This document shows, one piece after another, positions 50,760 to 59,211 of a stretch of DNA of 64,000 nt (the first letter of the stretch is position 1; every line of letters starts with the position of its first letter). Made by a program: the position numbers and the translations under genes. Source of the DNA: Patescibacteria group bacterium (GTDB taxonomy: Bacteria; Patescibacteriota; Saccharimonadia; CAILAD01; BJGX01); NCBI GenBank assembly GCA_030917065.1, contig JAUPVL010000018.1, positions 12,224 to 76,223 on the forward strand, in the 5' to 3' direction. Under the pieces are notes generated by a model, which was given only the letters and a program-made list of their open reading frames with translations, did not search any database and was not told where the DNA came from.

Positions 50760-51920
50760 ATGATATGTGCGATAATCGGACGCGAAAAAAACCTAGCCTA
50801 TGCCGAGCTAGAATCAGTGGTAGGTAGTTTTGATAAGATTAACTCAGAAAGTGTGGTATTTGAGTATACAAAAGATACTAGCCTAGATATTGATAGGTTT
50901 GGAACGGTGATAAAATTAGCCAATCTTCACGGTTATGTAAATAGCTTTGACGAACTATATGTAGAGTTGGCCCAAGCAATACTTAACACAGCAAGATCAA
51001 AAGATTCTAGCAACATAGATTTTGGGATAAGTCTGTATGGCAAAAACATTTCCTATAAGACTTATAAAAGATTACTTATTAACACAAAAAAAACGCTTGC
51101 GAAAAACGGTGTCCGGTCTCGCTTCGTCGAATCTAAGAATAGTATCTTAAATTCAGCTCAAATCAAACACAACAAGCTTATTTCGACGGGCATAGAAGTG
51201 GTGATTTTGTTCTCTACAGACAAGATTGCTATAGCTATTACGCATGGGGTGCAAGACGTAGATTCATACTCCAAGCGTGATTATGGTAGACCATGTAGGG
51301 ACATGAAGGTTGGCATGTTTCCTCCTAAGCTAGCACAGAGTATGCTCAATATATCTCAAGCGCAGCAAGATTCGATTATTTATGATCCGTTTTGTGGCAG
51401 CGGTATCGTACTACAAGAATCAATGTTGCACGGTCATCAAGTGTGGGGCTCCGACATATCAGATAGGATGGTACAATGCTCAAACTCAAACATAAAATGG
51501 CTACAAGACAACTACCAAACCGCTGACGAGGCCAAGATATTCATGGCCGACGCCACCAAAATACGTGATGTACCAGATAGAAGCTACCATATTGTCACCG
51601 AGGGGTTTTTAGGTTCTGCTCAGAATAATATACCTAGCCCCAATCAAATAGAAGAGCTACGGGCCGAACTCTCGATGCTATATCTAAACTTTCTGAAAAA
51701 TCTTAAGACAGTAGCTAGAACACCAGAGAGCATCGTACTAACTCTTCCTTGCTGGAAACAAAAAGAAGGTCTAGAACGCCTAAATATTGTTGACCAAATA
51801 CAAAAACTGGGTTATACTATTAAACAGTTTCAATCTGTAGAATTTGATGAGGTTATCTATAAAAGGCCTAATCAAATCGTAGGTAGACAGATTTTGTCAA
51901 TTAAACCCAAAGGATCATAA
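50760..51920 (+). CDS. Trm11-like (tRNA guanosine N2) methyltransferase
   Basis: A 386-residue protein with an N-terminal THUMP-like half and a C-terminal Rossmann methyltransferase. The linker SYSKRDYGRPCRDMKVGMFPPKLAQSMLNIS is a hallmark of Trm11/TrmG10-type enzymes; SAM motif I is YDPFCGSGIVLQESMLHGHQVWGSDIS (about residues 212-238). Motif IV, normally D/N-PPY, reads TEGFLG, so catalysis or substrate may differ. The group is archaeal/eukaryotic in most organisms. Only 3 nt separate it from rpmA. Confidence 0.8.
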   Translation: MICAIIGREKNLAYAELESVVGSFDKINSESVVFEYTKDTSLDIDRFGTVIKLANLHGYVNSFDELYVELAQAILNTARSKDSSNIDFGISLYGKNISYKTYKRLLINTKKTLAKNGVRSRFVESKNSILNSAQIKHNKLISTGIEVVILFSTDKIAIAITHGVQDVDSYSKRDYGRPCRDMKVGMFPPKLAQSMLNISQAQQDSIIYDPFCGSGIVLQESMLHGHQVWGSDISDRMVQCSNSNIKWLQDNYQTADEAKIFMADATKIRDVPDRSYHIVTEGFLGSAQNNIPSPNQIEELRAELSMLYLNFLKNLKTVARTPESIVLTLPCWKQKEGLERLNIVDQIQKLGYTIKQFQSVEFDEVIYKRPNQIVGRQILSIKPKGS

Positions 51921-51923
51921 AGC

Positions 51924-52202
51924 ATGTCAAAAACTAAAGCCGGCGGTTCGTCCAAGAACGGTCGCGATTCACAATCAAAACGCCTAGGAGTAAAGTTGTT
52001 TGGTGGTCAGGAAGTAAAACCTGGCGATATTATCGTACGCCAAAGAGGTACCAAGTTTTATCCAGGTACAGGTGTTTCGACAGGTAAGGACTATACAATC
52101 TTTTCTATCACATCAGGTACTGTTAAGTTTTCCACTCTCAAGCGCACTACGTTTACTGGCTCTAAACACCGCAAGACACTTGTCAGCGTAGTATCTAGCT
52201 AA
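51924..52202 (+). CDS. rpmA: 50S ribosomal protein L27
   Basis: A 92-residue protein near the peptidyl-transferase centre. The core [42 protein letters not shown] matches L27. The start SKTKAGG has the charged N-terminal arm without the Firmicutes cleavage motif. The usual partner rplU (L21) is absent next to it; the gene is instead coupled to a methyltransferase and converges on pyrG with 9 nt between stops. Confidence 0.95.
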   Translation: MSKTKAGGSSKNGRDSQSKRLGVKLFGGQEVKPGDIIVRQRGTKFYPGTGVSTGKDYTIFSITSGTVKFSTLKRTTFTGSKHRKTLVSVVSS

Positions 52203-52211
52203 TAACAGCTC

Positions 52212-53864
52212 TTAGACTCTATTTTTGATTTTTGAAGTTAGTCCAACTTTACTAAGTGATTCTTTTTGGCGCATACTAGCACCAACAAAATCGATAAATA
52301 ACGGATGTGCTCGGTCTGGTCTAGATTTGAACTCAGGGTGGAATTGACTAGCAACAAAAAATGGATGATTTTTCAGCTCTACTATCTCAGTCAACTTAGA
52401 TTCTGGATTTATGCCACTAAAAACCATTCCTTTGCTACTCAGAGCATCAAGATATTTATTATTGAATTCATACCGGTGTCTGTGTCGTTCGGATATCTTG
52501 GTAGCTCGGTAGGCTAAGTGTGCTCTGCTATTTTTGGTTATTTGACATCTGTAATCACCCAGTCGCATAGAGCCACCTAGTTGGACACCGAGCTGTCCGG
52601 GCATGATATGAATAACTGGGTTCTTTGTATCTCTATCAAACTCTGTCGAATTAACGTCATCAGTATTGAGAACATATCGTGCAAACTCAATCACGGCAAC
52701 CTGCATACCCAAACATAAGCCAAGATATGGGACATTATTCTCACGAGCGTATCTAGCTGCCATTATCTTACCCTCGACTCCTCTGTCACCGAAGCCTCCC
52801 GGTACGACTATGCCATCTACATCTGATATATCTTGGTCTATGTAGCTCAAGTTCTCAGCATTGATCCATTTTATTTCAACACCAATGTTGTTGTGCCAGC
52901 CAGCTGCCCTGATAGCTTCAAATACACTCATGTAAGTATCCTCGTGCGACATATATTTTGCAATGACACCTATTGTGATTTTTTTGTCGGCCCTAGAGAT
53001 GGATTCGACCAAATCCTTCCAGGCATTTAGGTCAGGCTTTTTATTGGATAGCTGTAACTTTTTAAGTATATATTCACCAATTCCAGTATCTTCCATCGTA
53101 AGAGGTACTTCATAGACCGATTTTGCGGTCTGCAATGCGACGATTGCATCTTTGTCTACGTCACAGTACAGACTCATCTTGTTGAGCGCCTCAGCACTTA
53201 TAGGGTGGTCTGTACGTACAAATAGTACATCTGGTAAAACCCCTGCCTCTCTTAGGTCTCTTACACTGTTCTGAGCAGGCTTGGTCTTGATCTCCTTACT
53301 GGCTTCTAAATATGGCAAAAACACCAAGTGTGCATATAATACGTTCTCTTGACCTACCTTGTGCTTCATCTGACGAATTGCTTCAATAAATGCCATAGCT
53401 TCATAATCACCTACCGTACCTCCAATCTCTACAATATGTATATCAAATCCCTTACCGGCATCGATTATTCGGCGTTGTATCTCATCGGTGACATGAGGGA
53501 TTATCTGTACTGTTTTACCCAAGTATTTGCCTTTGCGCTCATTTTCAATAACACTCGAAAATATCTGACCGGAAATAACAGAGCTAGATCTGTCTAGATC
53601 TCTATCGATAAATCTTTCGTAGTGACCGAGATCCAAATCAGTTTCTGCCCCGTCATGAGTGACAAATACCTCCCCATGCTCAGATGGGTTGAGAGTACCG
53701 GCATCAGTATTGAGATAAGGATCGCATTTTTGCATGTTTACTAAAAAACCTCGAGAGCTTAAAATCTTCCCGAGGCTTGCTGCTGTGATGCCTTTACCGA
53801 GTCCTGAAACGACTCCACCAGTCACAAAAATATACTTTGTTTGTTTGTTTGTTTTACTTTTCAT
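52212..53864 (-). CDS. pyrG: CTP synthase
   Basis: Converts UTP to CTP with glutamine. Of 550 residues, the first half is the synthetase (YIFVTGGVVSGLGKGITAASLGKIL, CDPYLNTDAGTLNPSEHGEVFV) and the second the class I amidotransferase with Cys in YLGLCLGMQVAVIEFAR and His/Glu in ASQFHPEFKSRP. The start at 53864 is preferred: it has a GAGGGG site 11 nt upstream, whereas an in-frame GTG at 53882 would include that site. Last of the ftsE operon region, 88 nt after ctpA. Confidence 0.96.
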   Translation of the reverse strand: MKSKTNKQTKYIFVTGGVVSGLGKGITAASLGKILSSRGFLVNMQKCDPYLNTDAGTLNPSEHGEVFVTHDGAETDLDLGHYERFIDRDLDRSSSVISGQIFSSVIENERKGKYLGKTVQIIPHVTDEIQRRIIDAGKGFDIHIVEIGGTVGDYEAMAFIEAIRQMKHKVGQENVLYAHLVFLPYLEASKEIKTKPAQNSVRDLREAGVLPDVLFVRTDHPISAEALNKMSLYCDVDKDAIVALQTAKSVYEVPLTMEDTGIGEYILKKLQLSNKKPDLNAWKDLVESISRADKKITIGVIAKYMSHEDTYMSVFEAIRAAGWHNNIGVEIKWINAENLSYIDQDISDVDGIVVPGGFGDRGVEGKIMAARYARENNVPYLGLCLGMQVAVIEFARYVLNTDDVNSTEFDRDTKNPVIHIMPGQLGVQLGGSMRLGDYRCQITKNSRAHLAYRATKISERHRHRYEFNNKYLDALSSKGMVFSGINPESKLTEIVELKNHPFFVASQFHPEFKSRPDRAHPLFIDFVGASMRQKESLSKVGLTSKIKNRV

Positions 53865-53952
53865 ATTTAAAATTCCCCTCACTCACTTAATATATATATC
53901 ATACTGCTTAAGTATATTAATGTGCAATATATTTTATAGATTTATATACGTA

Positions 53953-55197
53953 TTATTGAGCTTTTTGAGCTGCTACTTCGAGTGCCTTGGCAAGCTGAGG
54001 GTCTAGGTTGGCATTGTAGTCTTCATTGGTAAGTTTGATTTCTACATCTGGCTTTATACCATCTTTAGAAATATTGACGTCTTTTGGTGTAAACCAGTGG
54101 GCTATAGTTACCTTCAGTGCATCTGAGTTGCATTCTGCTCCAATACTAAAGCCTGAGTCTTTCAAGCATACGATCTCCTGTACACTACCCTTACCAAATG
54201 TTTTTTCACCCACCAAGGTTGCTCGGCCATTATCATGCAAAGCACCTGCTAGTATCTCACTGGCACTGGCAGACCCTCCGTTTACTAGCATCACTATCGG
54301 CACATCGGTAAGAGTGCCTGCACCACTAGCAGAGAAGGTTTTGTCTTTGGAGTGTTTTGATTTTTCTTTCACTATCACCCCTTCTTTTAGGAATTCTGAG
54401 CTGATCTTGACTGCACTATCCAGATATCCACCAGGGTTGTCTCTAACATCAATAACAACTGCCTTTACTCCTTGGTTTTTCATTTCATCAGCGATATTGC
54501 TTATCTGTTGAGCAGTATCATTTCCAAAAGTACGGATTTTGATGTAGCCAATATTGTTGGGCTTGATTTCAGAGCTCACACTCGGCACGGTTATATCATC
54601 TCTGGTGATAACTATTTCCTGCAAAGAACTGCCTGGATGTATTATGCCTAGCTTCACATCCGTGCCTTTCTCACCCCTTATCTTACTTACAGCCTCATCA
54701 ACAGTCATACTAGAAGTGTCTTGTCCGTCAATAGATACGATGATATCTCCTGCTCTTAGCCCCGCCTTAGATGCCGGAGTACCATCGATAGGAGCGATCA
54801 CACTCAAGCGATTGTTTTTTATACCTATTTCTATACCAATACCACTCAGCTTGCCTGCTAGTTGATTATTGAGTTCGGTATTTGATTTTGCATCTAGATA
54901 AGTAGTGTAAGGATCGCCAAGTGAAGCAACCATGCCAGCAGTGGCGCCGTCACTTTGTTTTTCTGCCGATATTTCACCGTCGTATTTAGCATGCAAGATG
55001 TCATTGACCTTCCAGAATTTTGTCAAATCTATACTATTTTTTTGACTGAGACTATTTGGGCCAATAGAGATTCTTGGACCATAGGCATTTACAGCAAATC
55101 CAATAATGAAAAAGACTACGGCAATTATAGAGAGTTTCAAGTAATTACTACTTTTGCTTTTTGGGACGTCAATATCTTGGGTTGGCTGTTTTTCCAT
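53953..55197 (-). CDS. C-terminal processing peptidase (S41, CtpA-type)
   Basis: A 414-residue protease with an N-terminal membrane anchor (about 20-42), a PDZ domain (about 110-195, SGIGIEIGIKNNRLSVIAPIDGTPASKAGLRAGDIIVSIDG) and the S41 core with catalytic Ser in NGGSASASEILAGALHDNG and Lys in GEKTFGKGSVQEI. It faces outward. Placed directly after two FtsX-linked hydrolases, it may process or turn them over, as CtpA proteases do for cell-wall hydrolases elsewhere; that is inference. Confidence 0.93.
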   Translation of the reverse strand: MEKQPTQDIDVPKSKSSNYLKLSIIAVVFFIIGFAVNAYGPRISIGPNSLSQKNSIDLTKFWKVNDILHAKYDGEISAEKQSDGATAGMVASLGDPYTTYLDAKSNTELNNQLAGKLSGIGIEIGIKNNRLSVIAPIDGTPASKAGLRAGDIIVSIDGQDTSSMTVDEAVSKIRGEKGTDVKLGIIHPGSSLQEIVITRDDITVPSVSSEIKPNNIGYIKIRTFGNDTAQQISNIADEMKNQGVKAVVIDVRDNPGGYLDSAVKISSEFLKEGVIVKEKSKHSKDKTFSASGAGTLTDVPIVMLVNGGSASASEILAGALHDNGRATLVGEKTFGKGSVQEIVCLKDSGFSIGAECNSDALKVTIAHWFTPKDVNISKDGIKPDVEIKLTNEDYNANLDPQLAKALEVAAQKAQ

Positions 55198-55219
55198 GGT
55201 ATAAATTACTGGCGCTAGA

Positions 55220-56326
55220 TTAGTTCAATAAGTGAGCGTAAAGTGTGATATACCCGTTAGGATGCATTATCATCACCTTGTGACCGAAGCCGTATGGATC
55301 CCAGCCGTTAAATATTATCTGACCTGCAGCGACTGCTTTTACTGGTGGGTTTGATGGGTTGGCTATATCTATGCCGTTGTGAAAATTATATCCACATACC
55401 GAGCAGGTTGCAGCGCCATAATTCTGAGTTACTATCCCAGATGTAGCCAGAGAATAGTTGAAGGGTGATCCATTGGGATTCACAAAACCACCACTAGAGT
55501 TTAGGACTGAGAAATGCAAATGAGTGCCGGTAGAGTTACCCGTACTACCCATGTAGCCTATGATATCTCCGGCGTTGACATTACCAAGACTTACCAAATT
55601 GCCAGATCTAAAGGCTGCTGCTGCAGCAGCAGCCTGCGCTCTAGCCTGGTCTTCAGCCTGTTTTCTTTGAGCTGAGAGATCAGAGGCTACTTTTTGATAA
55701 TTGGCTTCTTCTCCTTGTGTCTTAGCAAGTAGGCTTGATTGCTGAGCACGTTTTTCGGCGATAGCATTTACTTGACCTTTTTGCTTGGTAGAGAGCTCTG
55801 TAAGTTCTGCACGTCTAGCGTCTAGTTCTTTTTTGAGCTCATCTATTTTTACTAGATTTTGATCTATACGCTTTTTAATAGCGCTATAGTATTCCTGTTG
55901 TGAGACAAAATCACTTAAGTCCTTGCTAGAAGCAATAATTTCTATTGGTGTGACTTCTCCTTGCTTATAAACAATTTTCAAATTGTCTTTGAGTATACCC
56001 TTCTGCCTATCTAGATCTTGGTTGGCTCTGTCTATCTGGGCAGAATTGTCACTTATTTGGGCAGATGTCAGGTCAAGTGCTTTTTGAGCTGTAGATATCT
56101 CGGCATTTAGATCAGCCAGGACTTCTTTGAGTGTATTGGCTTCAGAATGCTTGGCGTTGGCAGCATCTTGGTATTGCTGTATTTCTCGATTGAGTCTGTT
56201 GATTTTCTCTTGAGTACTTTCAGCATTTACCTTGACCGGATTATACAAAAAACCCGTCATCAGCAGTACAAGGACAGCCCCCCAGATAGTTAGATTATTT
56301 ATTACTCTATTTCTAAATAAATTCAA
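55220..56326 (-). CDS. Coiled-coil M23 metallopeptidase, circularly permuted catalytic domain
   Basis: A 368-residue exported protein: membrane/signal segment (about 8-32), a long coiled coil (about 35-240) and a zinc peptidase domain. The domain order is inverted: GDIIGYMGSTGNSTGTHLHFSV (about 257-278) comes first, and the usually N-terminal HNGIDIANP with GFGHKVMIMHPNGYITLYAHLLN comes last, ending the protein. All zinc and catalytic residues exist. The coiled coil matches that of the CHAP gene 10 nt upstream. It likely cleaves peptidoglycan under FtsEX control. Confidence 0.88.
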   Translation of the reverse strand: MNLFRNRVINNLTIWGAVLVLLMTGFLYNPVKVNAESTQEKINRLNREIQQYQDAANAKHSEANTLKEVLADLNAEISTAQKALDLTSAQISDNSAQIDRANQDLDRQKGILKDNLKIVYKQGEVTPIEIIASSKDLSDFVSQQEYYSAIKKRIDQNLVKIDELKKELDARRAELTELSTKQKGQVNAIAEKRAQQSSLLAKTQGEEANYQKVASDLSAQRKQAEDQARAQAAAAAAAFRSGNLVSLGNVNAGDIIGYMGSTGNSTGTHLHFSVLNSSGGFVNPNGSPFNYSLATSGIVTQNYGAATCSVCGYNFHNGIDIANPSNPPVKAVAAGQIIFNGWDPYGFGHKVMIMHPNGYITLYAHLLN

Positions 56327-56335
56327 TATTTCCTC

Positions 56336-57436
56336 CTAATGAATAAATGTTAACGACGAGATTGGCCAAGTGCTCTCGGAGTACCTACCGTCCCATCCGG
56401 CGTTGTATTGACTGACTCTGACAGTATTACCACTGATACTCTCTACTATCATAACATGTCCGTACTCACCTGCGGAATATACTGCCATATCTCCGACTTG
56501 TGGCGTAGAACTGACGCTAAATCCAGGGGTGACAGACGCGCGAGCCGGGAAATGCTTGGCATTGGTGGGTACTATTGTACCCCACCATGTAGGTACAGGT
56601 TTGCCAGGGTGTAGTGCGGAAAATCTCCATACGGCGTAAGACGTGCACTGTCTTTGGTAGAAATTCCAGTAATCAGCTTGCAGATTGGGCCAAGGCGCAT
56701 TTGCCCACGGATATCCACCGGTACCTCCATAAACATTATTCGAGGATGCCGCAGCAATACTGGCAGCCTGAGCAGCTTGGGCAGCTGTCAATTGTTTCTT
56801 CGCATCGCTCACTATTTGCTGATATCTCGCCTCGTCACCTCGAGTTTGGGCCAGGATACTCGATTGTTCTGAGCGCTGGGTTGCGATAGAGTCCACCTGA
56901 CCTTGTTGCTGGGCAGACAAACTAGTTAGCTCGGCTTTTTTGTTATCAAGTTCTTTTTTGATTTGATCTATCTTGATAAGGTTCTGTTCTATTTTGTTTT
57001 TTATAGCAGAGAAATATTGTTGTTGAGCTACAAAATCACTAAGATTTTTACTGGATGCAATTATTTCTAATGGTGTTATCTCGCCTTGCTTGTAAACAAT
57101 ACGCAGATTCTCTTTGAGAATATCTCTTTGACGATTGAGTTCTTTGTTTTGATCTTCAATATCTTGGTTTGTCTTGGAAATCTGCGTTCTTGTTAAGTTC
57201 AAAGATGCCTCAGCAGCTCTTATTTGAGCATTGATAGAATCAAGTTTATTTTGCAATGTATTTGCTTCATTGCGTTTTTGGTTGGCAGCAGCTTGATTTT
57301 GGTTGATTTGCGCCTTCAAGGCGTTGATTTGCGCATCATACTCATCGGCCTGAGCCGTTTGAATATTTGACACTAGAGACAACAAAACAGCCACTATACT
57401 TAGTGCTGCCAGGACTTTTGTTTTTGCAGTATTCAT
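56336..57436 (-). CDS. PcsB-like coiled-coil CHAP-domain peptidoglycan hydrolase
   Basis: A 366-residue exported protein. ATG at 57436 is chosen: it follows AAAGGAGGGTGA by about 7 nt and starts a signal peptide (KTKVLAALSIVAVLLSLVSNIQTAQA). A coiled coil (about 30-235) precedes a CHAP domain with Cys in QRQCTSYAVWRF and His in GEYGHVMIVESI. This architecture equals that of pneumococcal PcsB, the amidase/endopeptidase switched on by FtsX; ftsX is the adjacent upstream gene. Confidence 0.9.
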   Translation of the reverse strand: MNTAKTKVLAALSIVAVLLSLVSNIQTAQADEYDAQINALKAQINQNQAAANQKRNEANTLQNKLDSINAQIRAAEASLNLTRTQISKTNQDIEDQNKELNRQRDILKENLRIVYKQGEITPLEIIASSKNLSDFVAQQQYFSAIKNKIEQNLIKIDQIKKELDNKKAELTSLSAQQQGQVDSIATQRSEQSSILAQTRGDEARYQQIVSDAKKQLTAAQAAQAASIAAASSNNVYGGTGGYPWANAPWPNLQADYWNFYQRQCTSYAVWRFSALHPGKPVPTWWGTIVPTNAKHFPARASVTPGFSVSSTPQVGDMAVYSAGEYGHVMIVESISGNTVRVSQYNAGWDGRYSESTWPISSLTFIH

Positions 57437-57512
57437 GTGTATGTCACCCTCCTTTGACAATAACGAAATTATACCAAAAAACAAACAATAAATCAAATTA
57501 CTTATGTTTGTT

Positions 57513-58427
57513 TTACAGCTTGAGATACCTGATAAGAGCAAACCAACTAGATATAACACCGATGAGTATACCTACTCCAAACATTCCGCTAGCTATGATC
57601 CAGAAGTGAGCTACAAAATATTCTAAAGTCGGACCAGCACCGAGCTTCTCTATCAAAAACGAACTGACTGCACGTGAGAATGGTATAAGCACTAGAAGCG
57701 ATATGATGGCGCCAAATATTCCATATAGCGCACCTTCTACAAGAAACGGTCCGCGTATAAACCACTTGGTTGCACCCACTAGTTTCATTATTTCTACCTC
57801 TTCACGTCTAGTAAATATCGCCATACGAATAGTATTAAATATGATAAGAAGTGCAATTATCAAAAACACGATACTCAGAACCAGTCCTATCCTACTTACG
57901 GAGTTACTGATACGTATGACATTCTCAACTACACCCTTGCGATTGTCATCACGATTATCAAAACTAGTGTCTGTTATTATCTTAGCTTCAGCCAAAGCCC
58001 GTATATTTGAGTTAGTTTCAGATATATTGTCTATATTTATCAGTTTGACCTCAAAACTCGCCGGCAGAGGATTGCCGATATCGGACGCTGACTTGGCAAG
58101 TTTTTGGCCTTCTTCACTAGAACTTTCTAAGCGCTTGAGAGCATCTGCTTTGGTGACCAGTGTCACTGACGAGACATTCTCAACAGTTGCTAGTTTGGCC
58201 TGCAACTCTTGTATTTGAGCCTGAGTGGCGTCGTCAGACAAAAATATGCTAAGATCGATTTTTTCTCTCACTTGAGCCAATTGAGTATTTACAAAAATCG
58301 TGGAGAACGCAAAAAAAGTCATGATAAGAAGTGTCACTACCATAATGGCAGTGGCAGCTGTACTTAGCCAGGCATTGCGAAATATATTTCTAAATCCAGT
58401 CTTGATGATTCGTAGCAACGTTGTCAT
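57513..58427 (-). CDS. ftsX: Cell division permease-like protein FtsX
   Basis: A 304-residue membrane protein with four helices: one N-terminal (about 20-45), a large external domain (about 46-170) and three C-terminal helices. The start FRNAWLSTAATAIMVVTLLIMTFFAFSTIF and MAIFTRREEVEIMKLVGATKWFIRGPFLVEG are typical. It passes the FtsE ATP signal to wall hydrolases outside. It overlaps ftsE by 4 nt and is followed by two hydrolase genes. Confidence 0.95.
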   Translation of the reverse strand: MTTLLRIIKTGFRNIFRNAWLSTAATAIMVVTLLIMTFFAFSTIFVNTQLAQVREKIDLSIFLSDDATQAQIQELQAKLATVENVSSVTLVTKADALKRLESSSEEGQKLAKSASDIGNPLPASFEVKLINIDNISETNSNIRALAEAKIITDTSFDNRDDNRKGVVENVIRISNSVSRIGLVLSIVFLIIALLIIFNTIRMAIFTRREEVEIMKLVGATKWFIRGPFLVEGALYGIFGAIISLLVLIPFSRAVSSFLIEKLGAGPTLEYFVAHFWIIASGMFGVGILIGVISSWFALIRYLKL

Positions 58428-59104
58428 AGGCTATACTTCCCTATCTTCTCATCCTTGATGATCCTACCGCGATTAATAGTAACTACCCGTTTTTTCAGAG
58501 CATCAACTATCTCTTTGTTGTGAGTTGTTAGTAATACAGTGGTGCCGAAACGGTTGATCTTGAGTAGTAACTCGATAATATCCCAAGAGTTCTTGGGGTC
58601 TAAGTTGCCAGTAGGCTCATCTGCAATAAGTATCTTGGGATTGCGCACTAGCGCACGGGCTATTGCGGTGCGTTGCTTTTCACCGCCCGATAGTTCGCTA
58701 GGATAACTGTGCATTTTTTCACTCAATCCTACTAACTGTAGTATCTTGGGCACTGCGCGCTTTATCTCACGGTTGCTTACTCCAGATACCTCCAATGCGA
58801 AAGCCACGTTCTCAAATACTGTCATATTAGGCAAAAGCTTGAAATCCTGAAAAACTACACCTATTCTGCGCCTCAAGTGCGGGATGTTGGCCTTGTCTAT
58901 AGTGTCATAATCAATACTACCTACTATGATTTTTCCACTTGTAGGCACTTCTTCTTTGATCAAAAGTCTTATAAGAGTACTTTTGCCGGCTCCTGACGCG
59001 CCGACAATAGTGACAAATTCTTTGGGGTTTATATGTAGTGAGACACCAGACAATGCAACCGTTTTATTTGGATACATTACTGATACTCTATCGAGCAAGA
59101 TCAT
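58424..59104 (-). CDS. ftsE: Cell division ATP-binding protein FtsE
   Basis: ABC-type ATPase of 226 residues. Walker A GASGAGKSTLIRLL (about 35-48), Q-loop VVFQDFKLLPNMTVFENV, signature ELSGGEKQRTAIARALV and Walker B ILIADEPTGNLDP are intact. It powers FtsX. First gene of the ftsEX-hydrolase operon, with a TACAAT box 7 nt before the start, so leaderless. Confidence 0.96.
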   Translation of the reverse strand: MILLDRVSVMYPNKTVALSGVSLHINPKEFVTIVGASGAGKSTLIRLLIKEEVPTSGKIIVGSIDYDTIDKANIPHLRRRIGVVFQDFKLLPNMTVFENVAFALEVSGVSNREIKRAVPKILQLVGLSEKMHSYPSELSGGEKQRTAIARALVRNPKILIADEPTGNLDPKNSWDIIELLLKINRFGTTVLLTTHNKEIVDALKKRVVTINRGRIIKDEKIGKYSL

Positions 59105-59111
59105 ATGTATT

Positions 59112-59117
59112 ATTGTA
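59112..59117 (-). promoter_or_regulatory. -10 box for leaderless ftsE
   Basis: Minus-strand TACAAT (plus ATTGTA) 7 nt before the ftsE ATG at 59104. No ribosome site between. Confidence 0.55.
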
Positions 59118-59196
59118 GCTCAAAAGCATTGAGTGTGCAAAGACAAACACTAGTATTATACTGCTACTATATTTCAGGTATCTTATATCAAGATTT

Positions 59197-59205
59197 TGTT
59201 ATAAT
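59197..59205 (+). promoter_or_regulatory. Extended -10 box for leaderless prfB
   Basis: TG-T-TATAAT (59197-59205) forms an extended -10; it ends 6 nt before the prfB ATG at 59212. A good -35 is not needed with an extended -10. Confidence 0.6.
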
Positions 59206-59211
59206 AAGTAC

